64,000 bases of DNA, from assembly GCA_945898275.1 (NCBI GenBank), contig CAMDHZ010000001.1, positions 181,294 to 245,293 of the forward strand, given 5' to 3'. The stretch's first letter is position 1. Each line of letters opens with the position of its first letter. Origin of the DNA: Chitinophaga pinensis (GTDB taxonomy: Bacteria > Bacteroidota > Bacteroidia > UKL13-3). A program made the translations under genes and the position numbers. This document shows positions 45,766 through 54,806 of this stretch, piece by piece. The notes beneath the pieces were generated by a model, which had not been told where the DNA came from, ran no database searches, and worked only from the letters and a program-made list of their open reading frames with translations.

Positions 45766-45810
45766 ATAAAAAAAGCCGTGAGGCTTGCAAAAGTATGCAA
45801 ACCTCACGGC
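45766..45810 (-). terminator. terminator of the T9SS esterase-like gene
   Basis: Long stem GCCGTGAGG(C)TTGC/GCAA(A)CCTCACGGC (45775-45788 and 45797-45810) followed on the minus strand by a T-run. It separates the esterase-like gene from phhB-aat. Confidence 0.88.
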
Positions 45811-45832
45811 AATCAATTTATTGTAATTCTAA

Positions 45833-47761
45833 TTACTGAATAATAAAACGTTGGGTTGCTGCGCCACCTGCCGCAGTTTTGATATTTGCAAAATAAATAC
45901 CAGCATTCAATCCATTTAGATTCACTTGTTGAGAGAAGGTATTCAAGTTTGTAGCACGACGAACTTCTCTACCCATAATATCCATAATTACAATTTCACT
46001 CATTGGAGATGAATTGCCATTTAAGGTTACTTTGATATCATTGCTTGCAGGATTAGGATATACGATAAGCATATTCTTAAGATCTGCTTCTATTAGACCA
46101 GTTGCTTTTTCCAAAGTTACTTTAACAATGAAAGGAGCAGCAGCCATTCTGCCTATACCTACGTTTGAACGAATAGCAGAAACTTGCCATTCAAGATTAG
46201 TTGCTGTGCCTTCTACTACCCCAGCTGTTTTAAGAATAGTGTATAAATCTGATGCCTTAGCAGAAAAACTATTTGTGGTTAGCGCTCCTTGCTCAAAAAG
46301 TGGTGGATTGTTACCAGGTAATTTCAATCCAAATGAATAAGCAATTTGTCCACTTGTAGCCTCCCAAGTAATTGTAACCATGCTAGAATCTTTTTCTTTA
46401 ACGGTTAAGGATGCATTATTAGCAGGTGTTAACAAATTGAATGCACCAATTGCATTGCTTCCTTCCAATCCAAATCTTGCAGCGATGCGAGGTGCGAAGA
46501 AAGATACAATTGTGTCGCAATATAATTTGCCACGCGCTGCACCCATAAATGGATTGGTAATCATAGAAAGTGAATCAACCAATTTTCCATTTACTGGTAG
46601 AGGAATGCCACGGTAAACTTGTGAAGTTTTTGCTCTAGCAGACGGACCATCCCACCACTCCCAAGGAGAACCTTCAAAAGGGAATGAAGTTTCGAAACCA
46701 AAATTATTATTAGGCATAATAACTGACTTCTTATTTGCAGCAGCAGCTCTAGTTGTATATGGATCAATGTAGAAATATTTATTAATAGCATTGTTTAATC
46801 CCATGGCATCTGCTTTAGGAATTACATCACCAGCACCTGAAGCATTTGGGATTACAACTGCTCCAGTTGTAGGAACTAGTACGTTTCCAGTAAAATAAGG
46901 AGCAAATAAATCACCTTTGCCATGGCAGGATACAATTGGTAAACTATTAGGCTTCATCCATGCGGTATCGCCCATTGCACCTCCATAATTGATAATCATT
47001 TGTGCCGAAGATGAAACAGTTTCTGCATGTGGCAAGTTATAAGGTGGAATACCTCCAACGCCTCTCCAATCACCTAAGGTATCCATACTAACCATCGGAC
47101 TTGCATTATCACGAAGGAATTTAATGTTAGATTCGATGTCTTCTCTTCTGTCAACTGTACCATAAGAAAGTGCAATGTAACCACCTGTTCCCTGTCCACC
47201 CACTACAACTTTATTTGGATCAATTTTGTAGGTTGAAGCATTGGTTCTGAAAAAACGAACACAAGCACGCATGTCTTGCAAACCACGATAGGTTGCTTTT
47301 AACAATTGTTCACGTGCAACGGCTTGAATTGTAGTTGCTGGATTCCAACCTGAGCGGTAAGATGCAATAGCCACTACATAACCACGTTTTGCTAGACTTT
47401 TAGCTACTTCAACAATTGAAGAATCTTCTTTGTTACCAGTGGTTTGTTGGTTAATAAAAGCAGGCAAATATGAACCAGTGTGCGCCAAAATGATTAACGG
47501 ACGGTCTGTTGCTGTATCGCCTGTTGGTTGGTATATATCCACAAATTGAGATGCCATGAAAACAGGGCTACCATTTAATGATGGTGGCAATCCTGGTGTT
47601 CCAAAAAGTAAATTTACGGCATAGTTTGAATCATACCATACTTGGGAAATTTTGTTTACATCCGGAAAAACGGGTGCAAAGTAGCGCACTTGCGCCTTGC
47701 CCACTAGGCCTGCAAACAGCATCGCCATTAAAGCAAAAATCGAAAGTAGATTTTTTTTCAT
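45833..47761 (-). CDS. T9SS-secreted alpha/beta-hydrolase-fold protein lacking the Ser nucleophile
   Basis: 642 residues. Signal peptide (MKKNLLSIFALMAMLFAGLVGKAQ), an alpha/beta-hydrolase domain (about 70-430), an Ig-like segment (about 440-555) and a type A T9SS sorting domain (LIVYPNPASNDIKVTLNG ... GIYFANI). The oxyanion-hole segment ILAHTGSY and the strand-elbow VVVGGQGTGGYIALS are clear, but where GxSxG is expected the sequence reads G189-Q-G191-T-G193, with Gly in the nucleophile position. It may be inactive, or use another residue. It lies 89 bp downstream of a TonB receptor gene on the same strand. Confidence 0.82.
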   Translation of the reverse strand: MKKNLLSIFALMAMLFAGLVGKAQVRYFAPVFPDVNKISQVWYDSNYAVNLLFGTPGLPPSLNGSPVFMASQFVDIYQPTGDTATDRPLIILAHTGSYLPAFINQQTTGNKEDSSIVEVAKSLAKRGYVVAIASYRSGWNPATTIQAVAREQLLKATYRGLQDMRACVRFFRTNASTYKIDPNKVVVGGQGTGGYIALSYGTVDRREDIESNIKFLRDNASPMVSMDTLGDWRGVGGIPPYNLPHAETVSSSAQMIINYGGAMGDTAWMKPNSLPIVSCHGKGDLFAPYFTGNVLVPTTGAVVIPNASGAGDVIPKADAMGLNNAINKYFYIDPYTTRAAAANKKSVIMPNNNFGFETSFPFEGSPWEWWDGPSARAKTSQVYRGIPLPVNGKLVDSLSMITNPFMGAARGKLYCDTIVSFFAPRIAARFGLEGSNAIGAFNLLTPANNASLTVKEKDSSMVTITWEATSGQIAYSFGLKLPGNNPPLFEQGALTTNSFSAKASDLYTILKTAGVVEGTATNLEWQVSAIRSNVGIGRMAAAPFIVKVTLEKATGLIEADLKNMLIVYPNPASNDIKVTLNGNSSPMSEIVIMDIMGREVRRATNLNTFSQQVNLNGLNAGIYFANIKTAAGGAATQRFIIQ

Positions 47762-47850
47762 TTTTATTATTTGATTGTTTAGTGTCTGTTAATTTTATGC
47801 TAAGTAAAATAATTTGTACTATAAATGCAATACTTTAGGGTTTTCTGCAA

Positions 47851-50622
47851 TTAATTTCCTAGATCTAAGAGAACAGAAATATATGCTAGCCTACCTACCA
47901 AAGGACCTCCATATACTTGAATAACCTTATTGTTAAGGATATTGTTTGCTCCCATTTTTAATGTCAATTTATCTTTTGGAAAAGTTTTATTAAACTGAGC
48001 GTCTAACATCCCATAGGCTGGGATTCCCCCTGTAAATTGGGGTGAGCCCTCAAAGACAAAGCCGGTTTGCCATTTCCAATTGATTCCATATCCCCAATTA
48101 TCAAAAACCTTATTTCCCATTTTAGTTTCAATTCCCCGCCCACTAATGCCTAAATTATATTTGTGTTCTGGAGTATTAAAGGCAGGAATTAAAGGGTCTG
48201 TTGAACCTTGACGATCCAATTTATTCCAAGAATAATTACCATTAAAGCCCAAACCTTTTCTAAAGAAATAATTTAATCCTATGGTAAAACCTTGCGTTGT
48301 TACTTGGTCTACCGCATTTGTACTAACCCTATAAACCTTCACATTCTCTGGTAATGGCCCTTCCCATGTGATATCAGCACCAATCTTGTATCCAATAAAA
48401 TCGGTGTACCAGCTATAATAATAACTAATATCTGCAAACCATTTTTCAAATAAATTTGCTCTATACCCAAATTCAATTGTCTTAACACGCTCAGGCCTTA
48501 TTGGAGCCACATTAAAATAACTCAATTGATTTTTGCCAAAATTAAAGGCATCTATCATACTTGGAATCGTAACTAAACTATCAAATCCAGATAAATTCCC
48601 CAGCAAAGTAGCCCTTCCCACATTTAAATTAATGTATTGGTCGGTAAGCGTAGGATTTCTAATAGCACTTGCCGCCGAAAACCTTATTACATGTTCTTTG
48701 TGAGTGTAAACGGCAGAAGCTGCTGGCGAAAATAAAAGCGCAAAGTTCTGATTCTTATCTGCTCGCCCTGTAAAGCTTACCTTTAATTTATTAGCCAAAA
48801 ATTTATGTTCCACTCCCAAATAAGCGCCCACCTCTTGGTTAAATATTCTTTGATTGGCAATGGTATCTAAGAAAATTGAACCATTAGATAATGGCGCGTA
48901 CAATCTATAATTCCCACCAATTCTAAACTCGGTATCAAACCACTGCAATTGCTTTTCTCCTACTATATGATACAATGCCGATTCATCAAAAAAGCGAGAA
49001 CCTCCTTCTCTATTGGTGCGTGAAGTAATTGATGCAAAGGCCGAATCAAATCGCTGTGTGCCTGGCTCAAAGCGAGGCAATCCCCCATTTACAAAATTAC
49101 CATTGGCATCTACAAAACTTCTTGCTTGTTGATGGTATTTTGCCAAGGAATCACGGTAAAATGTATTTAAATAATAATTGGCATAACTGCCATAATTTAC
49201 ACCTGGTGGTGGATTATTTAAGGGTGGTCTAATTTTCTCAATTTTATTGTAAATATTAGATGACCAATAATTAGCATAATCAGACGCCCAATCAGCGTCC
49301 AACTTTGCTGCATTTTGAAGCAATAAGGCAGTTGCATAAGCATCGTAACTATTACCCGCATTCTCTTTTGTCATATAAGCGCGAATGAAAAAGTCATTCT
49401 CCTTTCTCCACTCTACCCGATTTTGAAAAAAGGTTATATCCTTTAAACTAAATCTGTTATCCCCTTGGTAAACGGTGGTACCACTTCCGTAATTAAAGGC
49501 ATAAATTATTTCTTGATCCTTTTTAACTTTGTAATGCAATGCTGCACCCATTTTTAAGTTACGGGTATTATAATCTACTAAATCTACCTCCTTATAACCA
49601 CCTCTTAAGGCATACCCATGGCCTAAAAATGGCAAACCTGTTTGTCTAAAGCCTGCATAAGAATTTTCATCGCCATATATATTTACGGCATCATACCCTC
49701 CGGGGTTGTTTACATCGGTTGGACTTTGTTCTGTTGCTTGGTAATTGTTTGCCTCCCAATCATTAGCACTCATCACAGACAAATTAATTTTATAAGCTAA
49801 TTTCTCCTCCCCCTTCTTGTTCTTTATTACTTCGGCATACCTTACTGCTATTTCTGTTAGTTTTCTTTCACCTACCTTAATTTGAGCACTTAACCCAGGA
49901 AATAAAAATGGACTTTTTGTTTGCATGTTTATCACCCCATTGAATGCATTAGGGCCATAATAAGCGCCACTTGCTCCAACGATTAAATCCACTTTCTGAA
50001 CATCTAATTCACTCGACCCCAAAAAATTACCCAAAGAAAAATTCAAACCGGGTGCTTGATTGTCCACACCATCTATTAATTGCAAACTTCTTACAGGAGA
50101 GGTGCTGTTAAATCCGCGGGTGTTTATAATTTTAAATCCAATAGATGCGCTGGTTAAATCTACGCCTTTCAAATGTGCCAATCCTTCATAAAAATTGGCA
50201 GCAGGTGTTTCTTTAATAGCAATCGCATCCATAGTTTCAACTGTAAGTGGCGCTTGTTTTTGCTTTTGTGTCACACGTGAATCTCTAATAGCAACCTCTT
50301 TTAATTCTCTTGAATTTTCTTTCAACTTAATCTCTAATGGTTTCGACCCACTGTTTACAATAAACTCTTGTTTAACATAACCCACATACGTAACAATAAT
50401 TGTTACTGGAAATGGCTGTGATAATTTCAACTGAAATGAACCTTCATAATCTGTTGAAGTGCCAAAGCTTGTGCCTTTTTGACCAACAGAGGCTCCAATA
50501 AGCGGCTCCCCTGTTTTTGCGTCTTTAACTGTTCCTCTAATAACTGCATTAGCCTGCCCTTTTACTATACTTGGCATAAAAACTAATAAAAACAATACAA
50601 TAGAAAGTATTCTTGTGTTCAA
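47851..50622 (-). CDS. TonB-dependent outer-membrane receptor
   Basis: 923 residues, apparent TTG start at 50622 (the frame upstream meets a stop three codons earlier, with no in-frame ATG near). Signal peptide, CarboxypepD_reg-like beta domain (VIRGTVKDAKTGEPLIGASV), a plug (AIKETPAANFYEGLAHLKGV, NTRGFNSTSPVRSLQLIDGV) and a C-terminal barrel ending YISVLLDLGN. It imports a ligand across the outer membrane. No SusD partner is adjacent, so a SusCD glycan system is not indicated. Co-orientation with the esterase-like gene suggests the two may share a substrate. Confidence 0.94.
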   Translation of the reverse strand: MNTRILSIVLFLLVFMPSIVKGQANAVIRGTVKDAKTGEPLIGASVGQKGTSFGTSTDYEGSFQLKLSQPFPVTIIVTYVGYVKQEFIVNSGSKPLEIKLKENSRELKEVAIRDSRVTQKQKQAPLTVETMDAIAIKETPAANFYEGLAHLKGVDLTSASIGFKIINTRGFNSTSPVRSLQLIDGVDNQAPGLNFSLGNFLGSSELDVQKVDLIVGASGAYYGPNAFNGVINMQTKSPFLFPGLSAQIKVGERKLTEIAVRYAEVIKNKKGEEKLAYKINLSVMSANDWEANNYQATEQSPTDVNNPGGYDAVNIYGDENSYAGFRQTGLPFLGHGYALRGGYKEVDLVDYNTRNLKMGAALHYKVKKDQEIIYAFNYGSGTTVYQGDNRFSLKDITFFQNRVEWRKENDFFIRAYMTKENAGNSYDAYATALLLQNAAKLDADWASDYANYWSSNIYNKIEKIRPPLNNPPPGVNYGSYANYYLNTFYRDSLAKYHQQARSFVDANGNFVNGGLPRFEPGTQRFDSAFASITSRTNREGGSRFFDESALYHIVGEKQLQWFDTEFRIGGNYRLYAPLSNGSIFLDTIANQRIFNQEVGAYLGVEHKFLANKLKVSFTGRADKNQNFALLFSPAASAVYTHKEHVIRFSAASAIRNPTLTDQYINLNVGRATLLGNLSGFDSLVTIPSMIDAFNFGKNQLSYFNVAPIRPERVKTIEFGYRANLFEKWFADISYYYSWYTDFIGYKIGADITWEGPLPENVKVYRVSTNAVDQVTTQGFTIGLNYFFRKGLGFNGNYSWNKLDRQGSTDPLIPAFNTPEHKYNLGISGRGIETKMGNKVFDNWGYGINWKWQTGFVFEGSPQFTGGIPAYGMLDAQFNKTFPKDKLTLKMGANNILNNKVIQVYGGPLVGRLAYISVLLDLGN

Positions 50623-50735
50623 TATCTTTTACTTTAGGTGGTCAATTATAAGAAATTATTGATGAATACTTAAAAAAATTGCAAAATCTGCAATTGAAAA
50701 TTAAGACTAGTTTCCATGTCGCAGCTTTAAGCTAT

Positions 50736-50875
50736 GGTTTGAACCCAAGCTTTTATCAATATCTTAAATAGAAACGGCTTCCAAACAAATTAATTTGTTT
50801 TCCTGTGGTTTAGGTTCAAACCGAAAAAACAGCTAGCGCATTTTGGGTAGTGATTTCTGCCACTTGGTTCAAACC
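50736..50875. repeat. GGTTYRAACC motif: densest cluster of a 16-copy dispersed motif
   Basis: Three exact copies (50736-50745, 50813-50822, 50866-50875) lie within 140 bp. The other exact copies start at 4688, 6396, 9731, 12868, 22645, 22731, 23447, 35236, 37351, 38798, 52320, 54423 and 56339, each 10 bp long. Usual flanks are TT or TC before and AA, GAA or TAA after, giving an extended palindrome TTYGGTTYRAACCRAA. Copies 4688, 6396, 9731, 50736 and 56339 are intergenic; the copy at 50813 supplies the tatD stop codon; the rest lie inside genes. The reading protein and function are unknown. Confidence 0.9.
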
Positions 50876-51583
50876 AACATTTTTTAACTCAGCTAACTTT
50901 TTAGCAATCTCTAACACATAAAAACTTTCATTTCTTTTGCCTCTAAAAGGCACTGGCGCTAAATACGGAGCATCGGTTTCCAACACCATGTGTTTTAAAT
51001 CTATGTCTTCAATAGCCTTATCCAATCCACCATTTTTAAAAGTCAAAACCCCTCCAATCCCTAAAAGAAATCCTAAGGATATCACTTCCTTTGCTTGTTG
51101 GTTATTTCCACTAAAGCAATGAAAAATTCCTCTTAATCTAGGATGATGCATTTCTTTTAAAATACTAATTACATCCTCTGTGCTATTTCTGGAGTGAATC
51201 ACAATAGGTAAATCAATTTGAATGGCCCACTGAATTTGCTTTTTAAATGCCGAAATTTGTTGCTCTTTAAAATCTAAACTCCAGTAATAATCCAACCCAA
51301 TTTCGCCTACTCCATAGAACTTACGTTTTTTAAACCACTTCTGAATTTGAAACAAATGGGCCTCAACATGCTCATCCACACTGCAAGGATGCAAACCCAT
51401 CATGGGAAAACAATTATCTTGATAATCCCAACACAAGTTTAACATAGGCTGAATAGAATGTACATCCACATTGGGCAGAAAAAAATGAGTAATACCATTT
51501 TTAATGGCTTTATCCATAACCTCTTTTCTGTCTTTATCAAACTCCTCAGCATACATGTGGGTATGCGTATCTACAAAATTCAT
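50816..51583 (-). CDS. TatD-family metal-dependent hydrolase
   Basis: 255 residues from the ATG at 51583 (MNFVDTHTHMYAEEFDKDR). Metal-binding residues are in DTHTH, GEIGLDYYW, PIVIHSRNS, GIFHCFSG and LETDAPYLAP. The family includes 3'-5' DNA exonucleases and D-aminoacyl-tRNA deacylases (E. coli TatD, YcfH, YjjV). The last two coding codons and the stop fall inside a GGTTYRAACC motif, so the protein ends ...FSV at TGA. It lies downstream of the glycosyltransferase gene. Confidence 0.93.
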   Translation of the reverse strand: MNFVDTHTHMYAEEFDKDRKEVMDKAIKNGITHFFLPNVDVHSIQPMLNLCWDYQDNCFPMMGLHPCSVDEHVEAHLFQIQKWFKKRKFYGVGEIGLDYYWSLDFKEQQISAFKKQIQWAIQIDLPIVIHSRNSTEDVISILKEMHHPRLRGIFHCFSGNNQQAKEVISLGFLLGIGGVLTFKNGGLDKAIEDIDLKHMVLETDAPYLAPVPFRGKRNESFYVLEIAKKLAELKNVGLNQVAEITTQNALAVFSV

Positions 51584-51596
51584 GAGGCGAAGGTAA

Positions 51597-52712
51597 TTAA
51601 TTGTATTTTCTTCCCTTCCAATCCATAGCATTTGAGGAAAAATAAAATCCCATCATGGCTAAGATTGACCAAATGCTATAAAATTCGAAACTCACCATAG
51701 CCAACCATTCAATTTTTTGTTTCAAACGAAGTTGCATGGTTAACAAAAAGGTTTGCTGTAGTACAATTTTAATTACCCAGATTTTTATGGCTAAACTCAA
51801 ATGCAAGAGTAACATTCCTCCCAAACAAGGATAAAATAAAGCCTGAAGTCCGAAAATAAAAAGCCAATACCAAGGCAAAGCTCTTGCACCCATTAACCAC
51901 CTTTTGCGCTGATGCAAAAATGCATATATGTAATTTTGAGCAGCTGAAATGTTCACAGAATCGGGATGCGACTCATTGTAAGAGCGATACCCCTTTTCCC
52001 TTATAGCGGCATACAATTGAAAATCTTCCGTTACAGAAAATGGCATATTTTCGTACCCTCCTGTAGCATAATAAGCAGTTTTTGTAAATGCCATATTGTT
52101 GCCAACTGCTGTGGTTGGAATCCCCAATTGGTCGAACCCAGCAATATATCCTGTGCCTAAATACCATTCCAATCCTTGCCATTTATGAAACAGTTTAGCC
52201 CCTTTTACAATTGTTGTTCCACTCACAATAGCATATTTATCTTCTGTAATTTTGGGCAATAACCGTTTTACCCATTTAGGATTAACCTCAATGTCTGCAT
52301 CTGTAACAAATACTATTTCGGTTTGAACCAAACGCATAAGATTGGCGAGAACATTTCCTTTTGCTTTTGCTGAACCAAGCGTTTGCTGTATTGAAACGAG
52401 TTGAAAATATGGGTATTTTTCTATGAATGCCCCAACCAGATTCGAAGTATTATCAGATGATTGATCATCTCCAATAAGGATATGAAGTTTATCTTTTGGG
52501 TAATCTAAGGCAAGGATTGACCCAAGACATTTTAAGATATTCTCTTCCTCGTTTCGGGCTGGAATTAAAATACTAATTTCTGGTAAATGAGTTACTTCAG
52601 AGCTCTTTTCCAAAGAGCCATTTGACTTGTCAGCAGACAAATAAGCAGAAAACAACATTAAAAGCAACAACAAATAAGCCCATAAAATAAGAATAAAAGC
52701 AAGTTCTAGCAT
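51597..52712 (-). CDS. family 2 glycosyltransferase, membrane-embedded
   Basis: 371 residues. An N-terminal TM helix (about 3-25), then a GT-A catalytic domain with ISILIPARNEE, the DAD metal site (residues 138-140), the TED general base region (228-230) and Q268-RKRW272, the Q/RxxRW acceptor motif of processive enzymes; two or three C-terminal TM helices follow. It uses a nucleotide-sugar to build or extend a polysaccharide or glycolipid. It stands next to a NodB-type deacetylase gene, as in exopolysaccharide or poly-GlcNAc-like pathways, though other pathway genes are absent. Confidence 0.9.
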   Translation of the reverse strand: MLELAFILILWAYLLLLLMLFSAYLSADKSNGSLEKSSEVTHLPEISILIPARNEEENILKCLGSILALDYPKDKLHILIGDDQSSDNTSNLVGAFIEKYPYFQLVSIQQTLGSAKAKGNVLANLMRLVQTEIVFVTDADIEVNPKWVKRLLPKITEDKYAIVSGTTIVKGAKLFHKWQGLEWYLGTGYIAGFDQLGIPTTAVGNNMAFTKTAYYATGGYENMPFSVTEDFQLYAAIREKGYRSYNESHPDSVNISAAQNYIYAFLHQRKRWLMGARALPWYWLFIFGLQALFYPCLGGMLLLHLSLAIKIWVIKIVLQQTFLLTMQLRLKQKIEWLAMVSFEFYSIWSILAMMGFYFSSNAMDWKGRKYN

Positions 52713-52718
52713 ATCAAA

Positions 52719-53327
52719 TTATGTTAAGACTTCCATTCTAAACCCGAGATTTGAATAATGGGCTAGCAACGCTGGTAGGAGTTGTTTTAACTGCGGAAAA
52801 GCCTTTTCACTGTCATGAAACACGATAATGTCTCCAGAATTAATTTGCTTCATTGCTGATATACTTTCTAATATATTCAAATTAGCATCATAATCTCGGC
52901 TAAGTTTACTCCACATAATTACTTTATAATTGAGCCTCAATTTTTTAAGTTGTGATAATTTTATTCTACCATATGGAGGCCTAAAAAGTTTACTTTGGAT
53001 CAAACCAGAAGCCTTATTTATCTCATTTAAATACTGACTATCTGACAATTGCCAACCTTTTACATGATGCATAGTATGATTTCCAGTAGCATGTTGTGCG
53101 CTTAAAATTTCTTCGTAAACCGCTGGAAATTTTTGGACATTATCTCCAACACAAAAAAAAGTAGCTTTGGCATTATGTTTCTGCAACTCACTTAATACCC
53201 AAGGCGTTATTTCAGGATGCGGCCCATCATCAAAAGTTAAATAGATGACTTTATCCCAAGTTTTTACCTTCCATGTACACGAAGGAAATAAGCTAATAAG
53301 AACACGTGGGATTGTATATTTAAACAT
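52719..53327 (-). CDS. NodB-type polysaccharide deacetylase
   Basis: 202 residues from the ATG at 53327 (MFKYTIPRVLISLFPSC). Catalytic motifs of carbohydrate esterase family 4 are present: TFDDGPH (base and metal Asp), GNHTMHHVKGW (metal His pair), RPPYGR and IIVFHDS. It removes acetyl groups from N-acetylated sugars, in peptidoglycan or an exopolysaccharide. It is 6 bp upstream of the glycosyltransferase gene on the same strand and divergent from tolC. Confidence 0.92.
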   Translation of the reverse strand: MFKYTIPRVLISLFPSCTWKVKTWDKVIYLTFDDGPHPEITPWVLSELQKHNAKATFFCVGDNVQKFPAVYEEILSAQHATGNHTMHHVKGWQLSDSQYLNEINKASGLIQSKLFRPPYGRIKLSQLKKLRLNYKVIMWSKLSRDYDANLNILESISAMKQINSGDIIVFHDSEKAFPQLKQLLPALLAHYSNLGFRMEVLT

Positions 53328-53360
53328 TATTTTTGCCGAATACGCTTTCAAAACTAAACA

Positions 53361-54800
53361 ATGCTTAACAGAATTAAAAACCTACTGCCTTTGATACTGC
53401 TGTGCAGCGGAATAAATGCGCATGCCCAAGAGGCAAAAATGTGGACGTTACAAGAATGCATCGAGCAAGCATTTTCTAAAAACATTAGCATTCAACAGCA
53501 AAAATTACAGACTTTATCTGCTAAGGCCGACTATTTTCAAAGTAAAATGGCGCTATTGCCAAACTTAAATGGAAGTGTAACCAACAATTGGCAAACTGGT
53601 TTTGCAATTAATCCGGCCACCAACTTTGCGCAAAAAGGAGTGGCTTTTAGAACCAACTCATTTGGGTTAAGTTCTAGCGTTCCCTTATTTAATGGGTTTC
53701 AAAATACCAATAATGTAAAACTCACCAAAGCTAATGCAAAGGCAAGTGATCAAGATTTATTGCAAATCAAAAACAATATTGCGCTCAATGTTTCAGCTGC
53801 CTATTTGCGTGTGCTCCAAAATGTTGAACTAGTAAATGGCGCTAAAGCAAGAATTGAAGCCACTCGCTCGCAGGTAGACCGTCAAAAGAAAATGTTCGAA
53901 TTAGGTTCAAGCAATAAAAGCAGGTATTTACAACTTAAAGCGCAACTCGCAGGTGAAGAGTTAGCGCATATCAATTCAGAAAACACCTTGATGCAATCGT
54001 ATTTAGAACTTTGGTTGCTTATAGAAATACCGCCTAGTGTAAATCAAACTATTGCTAAATTTGAAACCAAGGATTTAAAAGTAGAAGATGAACCAAAATC
54101 TATCGATTTAATTTTCTCAGAGTTTGTAGAAAGCAGTCCTGATGTTAAGGCAGCAGCCATGCGTTTCAAAGCGAGTGAAATCCAGCATAGCATTGCCAAA
54201 GGAGGTCGTTCTCCTCGATTAACCTTAAGTGCAGGAGCCAATTCTTTTTACACCACACAAAGTACCTTTGGCTTTGGAGATACAACTATTAGGTTAGTTC
54301 CATCAGGTTTTGCAGACAATGGCGGTGTGCTATTACCAGTTTATACGCCAATAACAAGTTACAGCGAGGTAAAAACTACCCCTTTCAATGACCAATTTGA
54401 TAGAAATTTAGGTACTCAAGTTGGTTTGAACCTAAGTGTTCCTATTTTTAATGGTTGGAGTGTAAATACCAATATTGAAAAAGCTAAACTTAATGCACAA
54501 AATGCTAAGCTACAGGATAAACAAGTTAGAAATAATCTTTATAGATCTATTGCCCAAGCTTATGTAGATTTTAAATCATCTTATAAGCGATTTGCTTCTA
54601 ATCAAGAAAATTTGGATGCAAACAAAGAAGCATTTGCTGTGGCAGATAAGCAATTTGAATTAGGTGCCATGAATCTTGCTGATTACTTGAACACTAAAAA
54701 CAGTTACATTCGTGCAGAAGCAGATTTTACCCAAGCAAAGTATGAACTAATCTTTCGCAGAAAAACACTAGACTTTTATCTTGGTAAACCCTTGTTTTAA
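53361..54800 (+). CDS. TolC-family outer-membrane efflux protein
   Basis: 479 residues with a signal peptide (MLNRIKNLLPLILLCSGINAHA). Two long repeats of helix-rich segments with WTLQECIEQAFSKN at the mature N-terminus and LAQAYVDFKSSYKRF/ALNV-AAYLRVLQN-type helices match the OEP domain. Trimers form the channel-tunnel for tripartite export. It is 6 bp upstream of the adaptor gene in the same transcript. Confidence 0.93.
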   Translation: MLNRIKNLLPLILLCSGINAHAQEAKMWTLQECIEQAFSKNISIQQQKLQTLSAKADYFQSKMALLPNLNGSVTNNWQTGFAINPATNFAQKGVAFRTNSFGLSSSVPLFNGFQNTNNVKLTKANAKASDQDLLQIKNNIALNVSAAYLRVLQNVELVNGAKARIEATRSQVDRQKKMFELGSSNKSRYLQLKAQLAGEELAHINSENTLMQSYLELWLLIEIPPSVNQTIAKFETKDLKVEDEPKSIDLIFSEFVESSPDVKAAAMRFKASEIQHSIAKGGRSPRLTLSAGANSFYTTQSTFGFGDTTIRLVPSGFADNGGVLLPVYTPITSYSEVKTTPFNDQFDRNLGTQVGLNLSVPIFNGWSVNTNIEKAKLNAQNAKLQDKQVRNNLYRSIAQAYVDFKSSYKRFASNQENLDANKEAFAVADKQFELGAMNLADYLNTKNSYIRAEADFTQAKYELIFRRKTLDFYLGKPLF

Positions 54801-54806
54801 TATTTT

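Noticed and set aside
47851..50622. SusC/SusD glycan-utilisation locus
   Set aside because: The receiver-type TonB protein lacks a SusD neighbour and no glycoside hydrolase follows.
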